Shown: positions 45,304 through 56,877, counted from the stretch's first letter. The stretch: DNA of 64,000 bases from Saposhnikovia divaricata (GCA_036435485.1 CM071601.1:188702939-188766938); one strand, 5' to 3'. A program made the numbers and translations. Notes: generated from the sequence alone by a model not told the origin.

Positions 45304-46697
45304 TGTTCGCACAAAATACACGCAAGCGCACGTGGACAACAAGTAATATAAAAGCAAGTAAGATTCGTTCCCGCAGAAATTGTATACTTTGATTTATGCG
45401 TCTAAGCAACAATGTTTGATTATCGTTCAATGCTAAGACAAAAGACAATTTGGGTTTTGATTTTATATTATGCTAATCAAATTTACTAATTACTAAAAGA
45501 GAATGATTTAATTTATGAGTAGAAACATAGGGTCCTAACTTCATTAAATACGTCCATTAGAGATCATGCCTTTACTCGATTTGTATGGTGGTTACGATAA
45601 CTAATCGGACAACACGGAGTAAGTATACGCTACCTTTCAGTACACGCACACCAATCTACACAATATCCACAAAAGATAGAAATCATGCAGGCACCAATTA
45701 GGTCTAGACTCTATATGTCTATAGAATTTGAAAACCTAAAGGTTGAAGAGCAAGTTATCCATAAGGATTACATAAGATAGTATGAGATGGTTAAAATCAC
45801 ACCACTAATCATGAAATCAATCACGAACATATGCTAGCATGGTAAGTTCTAAATCTAGAGATCCACTGTCGCTTCACTAAAGATTAACAAGATAGATGTT
45901 CGCGACGCATCTATTTAATTAATTCACAACCATGCAAGGATATCGCAAGTCACCACATATATATCAATTAGGCATTCACTACTAATTTCTGTAAATAAAT
46001 TCGTTAGGACCCCATGACGGTGATTAGTTCATAGTTGAACCGTTCATCATCATGGGGTTCGATGAAAATATGCTAATAAACATGACTAGAATGAAGAAAA
46101 GAATAATATTAATTAATAAGGGTTTAGGAACAAATCCGAAGAATGCCAAGTTACAAAAGATAGGAAGATCTTGATCCGTTGCTTGTCACGAACAATCGAT
46201 CATTCACTCCTTAATGTTACAAAATAAAACCCTCCGTAATGATTACAATGATAACCAGAGTTTTTATAGGCCCTAAAAACCAAATCATACAAGGAAACAA
46301 CTCAGAATTGCATTAACATTCGAAAAGGGCAAAACTGTAAAATTTTCCAGAATTCAGGCTGAGCGGCCGCCTAGAATCTTGAGCGGCCGCCTGGACAATT
46401 CCCCCTGAGCGGCCGCCTGGAAGCTTGAGCGCCCGCCCGGACAACTTCCTGGAAATTCTGATTTTCATGGTAATTATCGTTCCTTGCTTCGTTTTCCCTC
46501 GCTCTTCTGGAAACCTTCTTAAACAAACACCTTGGGCCTATATCCAACATAACATCTTCAATTACCAACTCCGATCCTGAGATAAAAGTCCTGCACATTT
46601 CCACTAAAAACTAATCAAAACACGACATACTTGAGGCCAAAACTATCAATTCAAGCCGACATAAGACGTTCTAAGTAGATATAAAATCCACTTATCA
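45304..46697 (-). repeat. 3' LTR of the Athila element
   Basis: Starts TGATAAGTGG and ends GCGAACA on the minus strand; same length and apparently same sequence as 55484-56877. It carries four GAG-CGGCCGC-like motifs at 46361-46436. A 77-codon minus-strand frame (46371-46604) crosses these motifs and recurs in the other LTR. Confidence 0.95.
46361..46436. repeat. GAGCGGCCGC motif cluster in the LTR
   Basis: Copies begin at 46361, 46381, 46407 and, as GAGCGCCCGC, 46427. The same cluster is at 56541-56616 in the other LTR, and a third version lies at 49746-49830. The palindromic core GCGGCCGC could pair as a hairpin between copies. Confidence 0.9.
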
Positions 46698-46714
46698 CAC
46701 CCCCAAACTTGAAC
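46698..46714 (-). other. Polypurine tract of the Athila element
   Basis: Minus strand GGTTCAAGTTTGGGGGTG is directly next to the 3' LTR start TGATAAG. It primes plus-strand DNA synthesis in reverse transcription. Similar tracts occur at 47649, 48079 and 49234. Confidence 0.8.
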
Positions 46715-48139
46715 CGATGCTTGCCCTCAAGCATAAACAATATACAAACTAACTAGTACCACTTCCGTAGGTGATCACGGTTGCATTTGGCATATGCAAC
46801 AAGCCCTTTAAACCCCTAGGCAGCCCTAGTGGACGAGTAAGGTCTCGTGAGGGCCTATAGTGAATGTACCCACAAAATCCAACTGACACAAACGACACAA
46901 ACAATGCAATGCATGAATGAATGCAACTAAATATGAATGCAAGGGATCCCCTCAAACTAACCAACACCACTTAGCACGCAAATATCTCCATGAATGCAAT
47001 CAATCCAAACAGAGCTCGACTAAATTCCGGTATACTAACAATACATGATCAGAACGTGCGTGTGTGCAATGCTCGACAGATATACTCCCAAACCGGATCA
47101 AAATCATACATATTCTTTTCCAAGACAATCACAGAGTTATAAATAGAATGAACGTTAAACTCAAGATCACTTTAGATACACCTCTATACTCCTCTAAAGT
47201 AGACAGAAATTCATGCTTTATTATGACTCAAACACAATATGTACACAACACACATGCTTATTTGATCGTGCAATGGATGAGACCCCTAAAGGCTTATACA
47301 ATAATACCCATGTAGCGAGCGTTGGGTTAGTGGATCCCAGACTATAAAAGCCTTAGGTCACTAGGCACAAAGTCCCCAAGAACTTAATTGCTCGAGTATT
47401 AAAGAGCTCACCCTGATCAATTCTGCATACTCAGACTCTCACAACAATTTTTTTTTTCTTTTTCTTTTTTTTTCTTTCTTTTTTTTTTCTTGCATTTTTT
47501 TTCTCTTTTTTTTTTCGTTCACATGGAATCTGGAATGAGAATTCTCAATTCCAACCCTAGACTACTCATAAACATGAGCCGGCTACTAGCCATTTGACGC
47601 CTAGCCAACAAATACAAACACAACATATTAGCATGAAATTTCTGTTTTCCCCCAAACTTGTATTTTGGTGTTCCTTAATCATCAAGAGAATAAAGCAAAT
47701 TCTATCGATAAACAAGTGATTAAATCCTAACTCCAAACAAGCATGACGCAACCTAGTCCAAGAGCAAACGACGAGACTGTGTAAAAATTTTATTCATGAA
47801 ACATGCATGTCAATTTCAACAAAATTTAAAATCAGCCCTCTGTTCATCCTTTTCACACCCACATCAACATCTACCTACCTTATGGCATCAGCTTATTATA
47901 AGGGATCATGAAAAATGCATGTAATGCAACTATATGAACTCACATACAAAACTCGACAAAAATGCAAACAGAATGCTCTATATGACAGGTATCATGCATG
48001 AAACTAAACTACACATACAAATATGATGCAATATGACTTCCTATATGAAAACAGACAACATTAGTAACCCTGAAATCTCCCCCCAAACTTAAAATCTGCC
48101 ATGCCCTCATGGAAGAAAATACAAGGGTTAGCAACATAC
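46715..48139 (-). other. Non-coding 3' region of the Athila element
   Basis: Between the 3' ORF and the polypurine tract. A T-rich run at 47451-47515 is purine-rich on the coding strand. Two extra polypurine-like motifs lie at 47649-47660 and 48079-48091. No ORF is supported. Confidence 0.6.
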
Positions 48140-49327
48140 CTACAACTCTGCTGAATCATCATCATCCCCCTCCTCATCAGAATCAGGGGGTGGGTAGACA
48201 GTGCGAGCACCATAAACAGGCCACTGAGCGGAAATACCTGCTGAGATCAAAGCAGAAGTCATATCCTCCGCATATTGACGGTTGCTCTCATGCATAGCGT
48301 CAATGCGCCTATTCAAGCGACGGAACTGAGCTTCCATAAATCCAACTGACAACGCATCACCATGAGACGAACTAGCGCGAGCTCGCGGAACCCTAGGAAC
48401 CTGCGGCACTCGTGGTGGCATACCGCCTCGCTCAGCCGCAGTAATAATGTAGCCTAACCCACGGCCATGGGGAACGCCGCCTGGCCATTCCACCATCCGC
48501 TCAATAAGGGCGTCATCAATAGCCCCCAATGGCATCAACACCGGCTCGTCCTCATCCCACCTCACACCAACTGCCCGACATAACTCAGTAACTAGAGAAG
48601 GATGAGGAATCGACATTGTGGCCCCCGAACGCAAAAACCTCATAATATTCTGATGAATGATGTGACCCAAATCAATGTAATGTCCATTAATAATAGCCCA
48701 GAGCAGAATGGCCCTCTCAACTATCACATCATGAGAATGAGATGATGGTGCGATAGACGCACATACAAACAGATTCCAAGCCCTAGCATAGCGGTTCAAA
48801 GCCGAAGATGGAAACGAACGAGGCTCATTAGTCCCGGCCCTAGTCTTCCAAACGGTGCCCGGAACACACAACTGCTCCACAATATCCTGAAGATCCACAT
48901 CGGCCTTGGTCTTATGCGTCCAATCCTCAACCCGTCTTCCTCTATTCGGTTGCAGCAAGACTCGACGAATCGCATCTGGAGTATAATCAACAGTCAACCC
49001 CCGAACCACTGAGTACCCATTCGTCTCCCCCTTAGCATTAGCGTAAAATTCTCGAACGATGCTCAACGGGGCTGCTGTAGGAGATTCACAAAACGGTGCC
49101 CAACCCAACTCCTCTACCAAAGCACGCAACTCCCCTGCCTGAAACGGCAAGAATCCCCTCTCTCTAATCACCGTCCTTGTCATTAACCTATTATATTCAC
49201 TTTGAGCCTCCGGTGATATAAACTTCTCAACCTCCCCCAAACTTGAATCTGAACCCGAGGAGGGGTGATTACTACTGCTCCCCGCACTCCTCTCAACAAC
49301 CCTTTGACGCTTTGGTGCCATGATCAA
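48140..49327 (-). CDS. Athila 3' ORF, putative plant transposon protein domain
   Basis: 395 codons plus stop, from ATG 49327 (the next ATG at 49321 fits MAPKRQRVV equally well). It lies between pol and the 3' LTR, the position of the env-like gene of Athila. The sequence matches the plant retroelement family often labelled putative plant transposon protein: a conserved core at about 45-270 with RERGFLPF and FYANAKGE, and a low-complexity acidic end. I see no signal peptide or membrane helix, so it does not look like an envelope protein. Its job is unknown. It is intact, as expected in a young copy. Confidence 0.75.
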   Translation of the reverse strand: MIMAPKRQRVVERSAGSSSNHPSSGSDSSLGEVEKFISPEAQSEYNRLMTRTVIRERGFLPFQAGELRALVEELGWAPFCESPTAAPLSIVREFYANAKGETNGYSVVRGLTVDYTPDAIRRVLLQPNRGRRVEDWTHKTKADVDLQDIVEQLCVPGTVWKTRAGTNEPRSFPSSALNRYARAWNLFVCASIAPSSHSHDVIVERAILLWAIINGHYIDLGHIIHQNIMRFLRSGATMSIPHPSLVTELCRAVGVRWDEDEPVLMPLGAIDDALIERMVEWPGGVPHGRGLGYIITAAERGGMPPRVPQVPRVPRARASSSHGDALSVGFMEAQFRRLNRRIDAMHESNRQYAEDMTSALISAGISAQWPVYGARTVYPPPDSDEEGDDDDSAEL

Positions 49328-49970
49328 TTAACAAAATACTCTTTATTTCACAATCACCAATGAAGATAACAAGTCCACAACTAACCCCCAATTGGCAAAT
49401 TCACAATTCGTATGTAATGAAATTAATCAATAATGAGAAAAGAAAGTTACCCACACGAATCCGAGAGGTGAATTGCTTTAAAAACTTCCCCAATTTGAGT
49501 GAAAATCCTTATTGATAGGGTTAGGTTTAAGTAAGATGAGTTTAGATAGGGTGGAGTGTATGTATATATATGGAAGATAAATGGAGATATATGAGATGGG
49601 ATTGTAATCTAGGGGTGAATTAGGGTTAGGGAAGATATATGAGGGCAATAGGGAGTAGAGAATGAACCTAGACTTAAAATATGAGGTTGGGAGAGGTTTT
49701 AAAACACAAAAACGAGGGGAAAAAAAACTGACCAGGGGGTTGCTCGAGCGGCCGCCCAGATTCTTGAGCGCCCGCCCAGAACTGACAGTAGAAACCTTGA
49801 GCGGCCGCCCAGCCTGGCGCGCGCCCGCCCAGCCTGCTCACTGATTTTCTATTTTTTTTTTTTTTTTTTTTTTTTTTTAGGAAAAGAATAATACTACAAC
49901 GTATCCTCGCGTGGGTTGCCTCCCACGAAGCGCTCTTTTACCGTCACTAGCTTGACTGGATTCGCGGACG
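49328..49970 (-). other. Spacer between Athila pol and 3' ORF
   Basis: About 640 bases with a poly-T run at 49851-49879 and a GC-rich cluster at 49746-49830 that repeats the LTR motif GAGCGGCCGC (49746, 49799) and GAGCGCCCGC (49766). No ORF is supported. Confidence 0.7.
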
Positions 49971-52900
49971 TTACGTTTCCGTCAAAACGACGGATTCCGT
50001 TTCACGGTTCAATGGATCCCCGATCTGATAATGTTTCAACCGCTGTCCATTCACCTTAAACGCCAACTCAGATGATGTCTCAAAAATTTCAACCGCTCCA
50101 TGCGGGAATACGGTTTTCACAGTGAACGGCCCCGACCACCTTGACTTGAGCTTCCCCGGAAAGAGTTTGAGACGGGAATTGTACAGCAAGACTAGTTGAC
50201 CAGGAACAAAAGTCTTCTGAATCAACCTTTTGTCGTGCCACCTCTTAACTTTCTCCTTATAAATCTTGTGGTTCTCGTAGGCCTGCGAGCGGAACTCTTC
50301 TAACTCATTCAACTGTAGTAACCGTTTATCACCAGCAGCCTTAGTATCAAGATTCAACTTCTTTATTGCCCAAAGTGCTTTATGCTCTAGCTCCACCGGC
50401 AAATGACATGCCTTGCCAAACACCAGCTGATACGGTGACATTCCCAACGGTGTTTTATATGCCGTTCTGTAAGCCCAAACAGCTTCGTCTAACTTCATCG
50501 ACCAGTCTTTCCTTGACGGATTCACGACCTTCTCTAGAATCCTCTTGATTTCACGGTTAGATACCTCCGCTTGACCGTTTGTCTGAGGATGATAAGCAGT
50601 TGCAACACGATGTGTTACCCTGTACTTAGCCAACAATGCAGTGAACTGACGATTGCAGAAATGAGTTCCCTCATCACTAATAATAGCTCGCGGAGTTCCA
50701 AAACGGGTAAAGATTTGCTTATGAAGAAAATTCAACACAACCTTAGCATCGTTGGTTGGTAAGGCTTTCACCTCAACCCATTTCGAGACATAGTCTACAG
50801 CTAGAAGGATGTACTGATTATTACCCGAAGACACAAATGGACCCATGAAGTCGATACCCCACACATCAAAGATTTCTACCTCGAGAAGCATGTTGAGAGG
50901 CATCTCATTCCTCCGAGAGATATTCCCCACTCTTTGACACCGATCACACCTCAAAACGAACTGGTGAGCATCCTTAAACACTGTAGGCCAATAGAACCCT
51001 GCTTGAAGAACACGAGCTGCTGTTTTCTCCCCTCCATAGTGACCCCCATACACAGTGGAGTGACACTGTGTCAATACATCTTCTGTTTCACCATATGGAA
51101 TACAACGTCTGATAATCTGATCAACGCCTTGTTTAAACAAATACGGCTCATCCCAATGATACCCTTTCACATCATGTAAGAACTTCTTCTTCTGAGCATA
51201 TGACAAGTCCGGAGGAATAATACCACTAACAAGATAATTTACAAAATCTGCAAACCATGGCTCCTCTTCTTGTATCCTGAAAAGTTGTTCATCGGGAAAA
51301 AATTCGTTAATCACAGATTCAGACTGTACATTCTTACCGTGCTCCTCTAACCTCGAAAGATGATCCGCCACCTGGTTCTCGGTTCCTTTTCTGTCTTTAA
51401 TCTCCACATCAAATTCTTGGAGCAATAGAATCCATCGGATCAATCTCGGCTTTGAATCCTTCTTTGACATTAAATACCGGATGGCTGCATGATCTGTGTA
51501 TACAATTACCTTCGTGCCAAGCAGATAGGCACGAAACTTCTCAAAAGCGTAGACCACCGCCAAAAGTTCCTTTTCTGTCGTGGTGTAATTCAATTGAGCG
51601 TCATTGAGGGTTTTACTGGCATAATAAACCACAAGAAACATTTTCTCCTTCCGTTGCCCAAGAACAGCACCAACGGCAAAGTCACTCGCATCACACATTA
51701 GTTCAAAAGGCTGGCTCCAGTCAGGTGCAGTGATCACAGGTGCAGTAATCAACTTTGTCTTCAATAGCTCAAAAGCAGCTAGACAGGCTTCGTCCATTTT
51801 GAAAGGAACATCCTTTTCTAACAGATTGCACAGAGGTTTAGAAATTTTCGAGAAATCCTTGATAAAGCGACGATAGAAACCAGCATGTCCCAAAAAGCTG
51901 CGAATCCCCCTCACAGAGATAGGTGGAGGTAAATTTTCAATAGTAGAAATTTTTGCTCTATCCACCTCAAGTCCTTTATTAGAAACCTTGTGCCCCAGGA
52001 TGATTCCTTCCTGCACCATAAAATGACATTTTTCCCAATTCAACACCAGATTAGTCTCTACACATCTTTTCAACACCAGACTCAGATTGTACAAACATGC
52101 TTCATATGAAGATCCAAATACTGAAAAGTCATCCATAAAGACTTCGACATTAATACCAATCATGTCGGAAAATATAGCCATCATACATCTCTGAAACGTG
52201 GCTGGGGCACCACAAAGTCCGAAGGAGACTCGTCTGAATGCAAAGGTGCCGAACGGACATGTGAAGGTAGTCTTCTCTTGATCTTCAGGTGCGATGCAAA
52301 TTTGATTGTATCCAGAATACCCATCAAGGAGGCAATAGTACTCATGACCAGCCAACCTGTCTAACATCTGATCGATGAATGGCAAAGGAAAGTGATCCTT
52401 GCGAGTAGCCTTATTCAGCTTGCGATAATCCATACAGACTCTCCACCCAGTGACGGTGCGCGTTGGAATCAGCTCATTTTTGTCATTGGTAACCACGGCC
52501 ATCCCCCCTTTCTTAGGTACACATTGAATTGGGCTCACCCAAGAACTGTCTGAAATCGGGTAGATAATACCCGCATCAAGCCACTTCAGAATTTCTTTCT
52601 TCACCACCTCCTTCATTATCGGATTAAGACGACGCTGATGTTCCACCGTTGGCTTATATCCTTCCTCTAGCAGAATTTTATGCATGCAATAAGAAGGACT
52701 GATTCCCTTTATATCTGCTATGGTCCATCCAATGGCGGCTTTGAACTCCCTCAAAATCCTTAAGAGCTTTTCCTCTTCACTTCCTGTCAAGTTAGAGGCA
52801 ATAATAACAGGTAAAGAAGATGCTTCACCTAAAAATGCATACCTCAAGTGGTCCGGCAGTGGCTTAAGTTCAAGTGTCGGAGCTTCCTCAATAGATGGTT

Positions 52901-55349
52901 TGAGACGAGCTTGTGATTTTTTTAACTCTTCTAGCCCAAGAGACTCGATTGGCAACTTAAAGCTTTTCCTCCACGGAGTTGCCTTCAACAATTGAAGCTG
53001 CTCTATTCCTTCTTCGTCTTCCATAGTAGACTCACCTGTCAAAACTCTTTCCAACGGATCAGACATCAACAACTGACCGACTTCCGTCTTTACTGAAGAT
53101 TCTACCCAATCCATCTGAAAGCATTCTTCCTCGTCTGAGGGCAGTTTCATTGCCTTAAACACATTGAAGGTGATAATCTGATCTTGAACCCTCATTGTAA
53201 GCTCTCCCTTTTGTACATCAATCAAAGTACGGCCGGTCGCTAGAAAAGGCCTTCCCAAGATTATGGGAATCTTCTTGTCTTCTTCAAAATCAAGAATCAC
53301 AAAATCGGCCGGAAAGATAAGCTTATCAACCTTGACCAAGACATCTTCAACTACACCCCTCGGGTATGTAATAGAACGATCAGCCAATTGTAAAGACATA
53401 TTGGTAGGTCTCGGTTCCGGCAAACCCAGTTGTAAGAAAACCGACAAGGGCATAAGATTAATGCTGGCACCCAAATCACATAAACATCTGTCGAAAGACA
53501 GATTTCCGATGGTGCATGGAATAGTGAAACTCCCTGGATCTTTTAGCTTTGGTGGCAATTTCTGTTGCAGAACGGCACTACACTCTTCTGTCAGTGCTAC
53601 AGTGTCCAACTCCTCGAGTTTGAGCTTCCTAGAGAGAATTCCCTTCATAAACCTCGCATAGCTGGGCATTTGTTCCAGTGCTTCCGCAAAAGGAATGTTG
53701 ATTTGAAGTTTCTTAAACACCTCGAGAAACCTGGCAAACTGCCTATCATTTTTTTGCTTCTTCAATCTGCCTGGATATGGAGGTGGTGGAAAGATTTTCG
53801 TATTCTCCGTAGACTTCTTTGCAAGAACTGTCTCGTCCAGATTTTTCGGCTGCACAACCTCACTAACCAACTGCTCAACTGCTGTATCCGATTGCTTTTG
53901 TACCTCTTCTTCTTCTTCAACAACAACTGGCTTCGAATTGCTTGTCACCTTACCGGATCTCAAGGTGACAGCTTTCACATGCTCTTTACCATCTCTCTTT
54001 CCTGGGTTAGCCTCAGTGTCACTAGGAAGAGTTCCTGCCGGTCTGTTTAGCAGGGCACTAGCAAGTTGACCGAGCTGATTTTCCATTATCTTCAGAGATG
54101 CCCCTTGACTCTTCACTGCCATCCGCAATTCTTCCAGTTCAGCTTTTTCATTAGGATATTGACCACTATTCCCCTGAGATTGCTGTTGGAAACCTGGTGG
54201 CTGAAATTGTTGCTTAGGCTGATACTGCTGATACTGTTGCTGAAATCCTTGATTGAATGGTCTAGAGGCAGGATGTTGCCCTTGATTTTGCTGATAATGT
54301 TGTTGTTGTTGAACACCGCCCTGATTGTTACTCCAGCTAAAGTTTGGATGATTGCGGTTATTCGGATGATAAGTAGCTGGCACTGGCTGCTGTGGCCTCT
54401 GATAATTACTCACGAACTGTGCTGATTCAGAAGAAATCGCACATTGAGTTGTATCATGTGCGCCCGCACACAACTCACATACACTAGCAACCTGCTGTAA
54501 ACCGTAATTAGACAACGAATCCACCTTCATAGCCAAGGCTTGCAATTGAGCTGTAATAGCTGTCGCTGCATCCACTTCCAGAACACCAGCTACCTTACCT
54601 TGAGACAACCTCTGAGTAGGATTTTGATATTCGTTGGCAGCCATCATCTCAATAAGTTCATAAGCCTCATCATAGCTCTTTGCCCATAGAGCTCCACCAG
54701 ATGCTGCGTCTAACAAGGGTCTCGACTGAGCACCCAACCCATTATAAAAGCAATTTATCACCATCCAGTCTGGCATCCCATGGTGTGGGCACTTCCTGAG
54801 CATCTCCTTATACCTTTCCCATGCCTCGCATAGAGATTCTCCAGATTGTTGCGAAAACTGAGTAATGGCATTCCTGATAGCTGCTGTTTTAGCCATAGGG
54901 AAGAATTTCGTGAGAAATTTCTGTGCAAGATCTTCCCATGTAGTGATAGAACCTGCTGGTAAAGAGTGTAACCAGCTCTTAGCTTTATCCCTCAGAGAGA
55001 ATGGGAAAAGCCTCAGCTTCACAGCATCTTCTGACACACCATTTGTTTTGAAGGTATCACAGATTTCAATAAAACTTCGAATGTGCATGTTTGGATCTTC
55101 AGTAGGAGCACCTCCAAACTGCACTGAGTTCTGTACCATCTGAATCGTGCCTGGTTTGATCTCAAAAGTATTAGCTGCGATCGCCGGCCTGACAATGCTA
55201 GATGCAATGTCATTGATCTTAGGCTGAGAGAAGTCTTTCAATGGATTTGGCTCTGCCATCTCTAAAGTTTCAAGTTCTTCTTCTGTTCGGTCCTCTTCTC
55301 GATCTTTGTTTTCCAGCTTTTCTTGGAGAGTTTTCGAACGCGTTCGCAT
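49971..55349 (-). CDS. Athila gag-pol polyprotein, intact
   Basis: 1792 residues in one frame. Gag domain at about 70-240. A Cys-rich knuckle C291-X2-C294-X3-H298-X4-C303. Gln-rich linker (about 315-400). Aspartic protease with DLGAS at 625-629. RT at about 930-1150 with catalytic FMDD at 1071-1074. RNase H at about 1210-1335 with D1220 and D1286. Integrase zinc finger H1430, H1437, C1468, C1471, and triad D1500-D1559-E1595 (58 and 35 residues apart). The order protease-RT-RNase H-integrase is Ty3/gypsy, and the gag resembles Athila. There is no stop or frameshift. The ATG is 111 bases from the PBS, a normal leader. The element could in principle move. Confidence 0.95.
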   Translation of the reverse strand: MRTRSKTLQEKLENKDREEDRTEEELETLEMAEPNPLKDFSQPKINDIASSIVRPAIAANTFEIKPGTIQMVQNSVQFGGAPTEDPNMHIRSFIEICDTFKTNGVSEDAVKLRLFPFSLRDKAKSWLHSLPAGSITTWEDLAQKFLTKFFPMAKTAAIRNAITQFSQQSGESLCEAWERYKEMLRKCPHHGMPDWMVINCFYNGLGAQSRPLLDAASGGALWAKSYDEAYELIEMMAANEYQNPTQRLSQGKVAGVLEVDAATAITAQLQALAMKVDSLSNYGLQQVASVCELCAGAHDTTQCAISSESAQFVSNYQRPQQPVPATYHPNNRNHPNFSWSNNQGGVQQQQHYQQNQGQHPASRPFNQGFQQQYQQYQPKQQFQPPGFQQQSQGNSGQYPNEKAELEELRMAVKSQGASLKIMENQLGQLASALLNRPAGTLPSDTEANPGKRDGKEHVKAVTLRSGKVTSNSKPVVVEEEEEVQKQSDTAVEQLVSEVVQPKNLDETVLAKKSTENTKIFPPPPYPGRLKKQKNDRQFARFLEVFKKLQINIPFAEALEQMPSYARFMKGILSRKLKLEELDTVALTEECSAVLQQKLPPKLKDPGSFTIPCTIGNLSFDRCLCDLGASINLMPLSVFLQLGLPEPRPTNMSLQLADRSITYPRGVVEDVLVKVDKLIFPADFVILDFEEDKKIPIILGRPFLATGRTLIDVQKGELTMRVQDQIITFNVFKAMKLPSDEEECFQMDWVESSVKTEVGQLLMSDPLERVLTGESTMEDEEGIEQLQLLKATPWRKSFKLPIESLGLEELKKSQARLKPSIEEAPTLELKPLPDHLRYAFLGEASSLPVIIASNLTGSEEEKLLRILREFKAAIGWTIADIKGISPSYCMHKILLEEGYKPTVEHQRRLNPIMKEVVKKEILKWLDAGIIYPISDSSWVSPIQCVPKKGGMAVVTNDKNELIPTRTVTGWRVCMDYRKLNKATRKDHFPLPFIDQMLDRLAGHEYYCLLDGYSGYNQICIAPEDQEKTTFTCPFGTFAFRRVSFGLCGAPATFQRCMMAIFSDMIGINVEVFMDDFSVFGSSYEACLYNLSLVLKRCVETNLVLNWEKCHFMVQEGIILGHKVSNKGLEVDRAKISTIENLPPPISVRGIRSFLGHAGFYRRFIKDFSKISKPLCNLLEKDVPFKMDEACLAAFELLKTKLITAPVITAPDWSQPFELMCDASDFAVGAVLGQRKEKMFLVVYYASKTLNDAQLNYTTTEKELLAVVYAFEKFRAYLLGTKVIVYTDHAAIRYLMSKKDSKPRLIRWILLLQEFDVEIKDRKGTENQVADHLSRLEEHGKNVQSESVINEFFPDEQLFRIQEEEPWFADFVNYLVSGIIPPDLSYAQKKKFLHDVKGYHWDEPYLFKQGVDQIIRRCIPYGETEDVLTQCHSTVYGGHYGGEKTAARVLQAGFYWPTVFKDAHQFVLRCDRCQRVGNISRRNEMPLNMLLEVEIFDVWGIDFMGPFVSSGNNQYILLAVDYVSKWVEVKALPTNDAKVVLNFLHKQIFTRFGTPRAIISDEGTHFCNRQFTALLAKYRVTHRVATAYHPQTNGQAEVSNREIKRILEKVVNPSRKDWSMKLDEAVWAYRTAYKTPLGMSPYQLVFGKACHLPVELEHKALWAIKKLNLDTKAAGDKRLLQLNELEEFRSQAYENHKIYKEKVKRWHDKRLIQKTFVPGQLVLLYNSRLKLFPGKLKSRWSGPFTVKTVFPHGAVEIFETSSELAFKVNGQRLKHYQIGDPLNRETESVVLTET

Positions 55350-55459
55350 ACACGCTCAAGTACCTGAATTTCAAAGAATCAACAAGGAAACAATTAGTAA
55401 CCAATCCGAGTCAGTGAACTTTAACGACCACTGATGTCAAACACATAAACTATAACAAT
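55350..55459 (-). other. Athila leader between PBS and gag-pol start
   Basis: 110 bases that would carry packaging signals in the RNA. No clear ORF. The short length is normal. Confidence 0.5.
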
Positions 55460-55477
55460 TCCCCGGCAGCGGCGCCA
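55460..55477 (-). other. Primer binding site of the Athila element
   Basis: Minus strand TGGCGCCGCTGCCGGGGA lies six bases inside the 5' LTR (55484). This form is usual for Athila elements. Confidence 0.9.
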
Positions 55478-55483
55478 AAAACT

Positions 55484-56877
55484 TGTTCGCACAAAATACA
55501 CGCAAGCGCACGTGGACAACAAGTAATATAAAAGCAAGTAAGATTCGTTCCCGCAGAAATTGTATACTTTGATTTATGCGTCTAAGCAACAATGTTTGAT
55601 TATCGTTCAATGCTAAGACAAAAGACAATTTGGGTTTTGATTTTATATTATGCTAATCAAATTTACTAATTACTAAAAGAGAATGATTTAATTTATGAGT
55701 AGAAACATAGGGTCCTAACTTCATTAAATACGTCCATTAGAGATCATGCCTTTACTCGATTTGTATGGTGGTTACGATAACTAATCGGACAACACGGAGT
55801 AAGTATACGCTACCTTTCAGTACACGCACACCAATCTACACAATATCCACAAAAGATAGAAATCATGCAGGCACCAATTAGGTCTAGACTCTATATGTCT
55901 ATAGAATTTGAAAACCTAAAGGTTGAAGAGCAAGTTATCCATAAGGATTACATAAGATAGTATGAGATGGTTAAAATCACACCACTAATCATGAAATCAA
56001 TCACGAACATATGCTAGCATGGTAAGTTCTAAATCTAGAGATCCACTGTCGCTTCACTAAAGATTAACAAGATAGATGTTCGCGACGCATCTATTTAATT
56101 AATTCACAACCATGCAAGGATATCGCAAGTCACCACATATATATCAATTAGGCATTCACTACTAATTTCTGTAAATAAATTCGTTAGGACCCCATGACGG
56201 TGATTAGTTCATAGTTGAACCGTTCATCATCATGGGGTTCGATGAAAATATGCTAATAAACATGACTAGAATGAAGAAAAGAATAATATTAATTAATAAG
56301 GGTTTAGGAACAAATCCGAAGAATGCCAAGTTACAAAAGATAGGAAGATCTTGATCCGTTGCTTGTCACGAACAATCGATCATTCACTCCTTAATGTTAC
56401 AAAATAAAACCCTCCGTAATGATTACAATGATAACCAGAGTTTTTATAGGCCCTAAAAACCAAATCATACAAGGAAACAACTCAGAATTGCATTAACATT
56501 CGAAAAGGGCAAAACTGTAAAATTTTCCAGAATTCAGGCTGAGCGGCCGCCTAGAATCTTGAGCGGCCGCCTGGACAATTCCCCCTGAGCGGCCGCCTGG
56601 AAGCTTGAGCGCCCGCCCGGACAACTTCCTGGAAATTCTGATTTTCATGGTAATTATCGTTCCTTGCTTCGTTTTCCCTCGCTCTTCTGGAAACCTTCTT
56701 AAACAAACACCTTGGGCCTATATCCAACATAACATCTTCAATTACCAACTCCGATCCTGAGATAAAAGTCCTGCACATTTCCACTAAAAACTAATCAAAA
56801 CACGACATACTTGAGGCCAAAACTATCAATTCAAGCCGACATAAGACGTTCTAAGTAGATATAAAATCCACTTATCA
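55484..56877 (-). repeat. 5' LTR of the Athila element
   Basis: 1394 bp, the same length as and apparently identical to 45304-46697 at an offset of 10180. It is followed by the duplicated ACCAT (56878-56882). The GAGCGGCCGC cluster lies at 56541-56616. Confidence 0.95.

Noticed and set aside
46371..46604. 77-codon frame in the Athila LTR, also at 56551-56784
   Set aside because: It recurs only because the LTRs are duplicates; it crosses the GC-rich motif cluster and shows no domain.
47451..47515. Pyrimidine-rich tract as a possible second transcription start
   Set aside because: Low-complexity T and C run in the Athila 3' region with no TATA box; better left as simple repeat.
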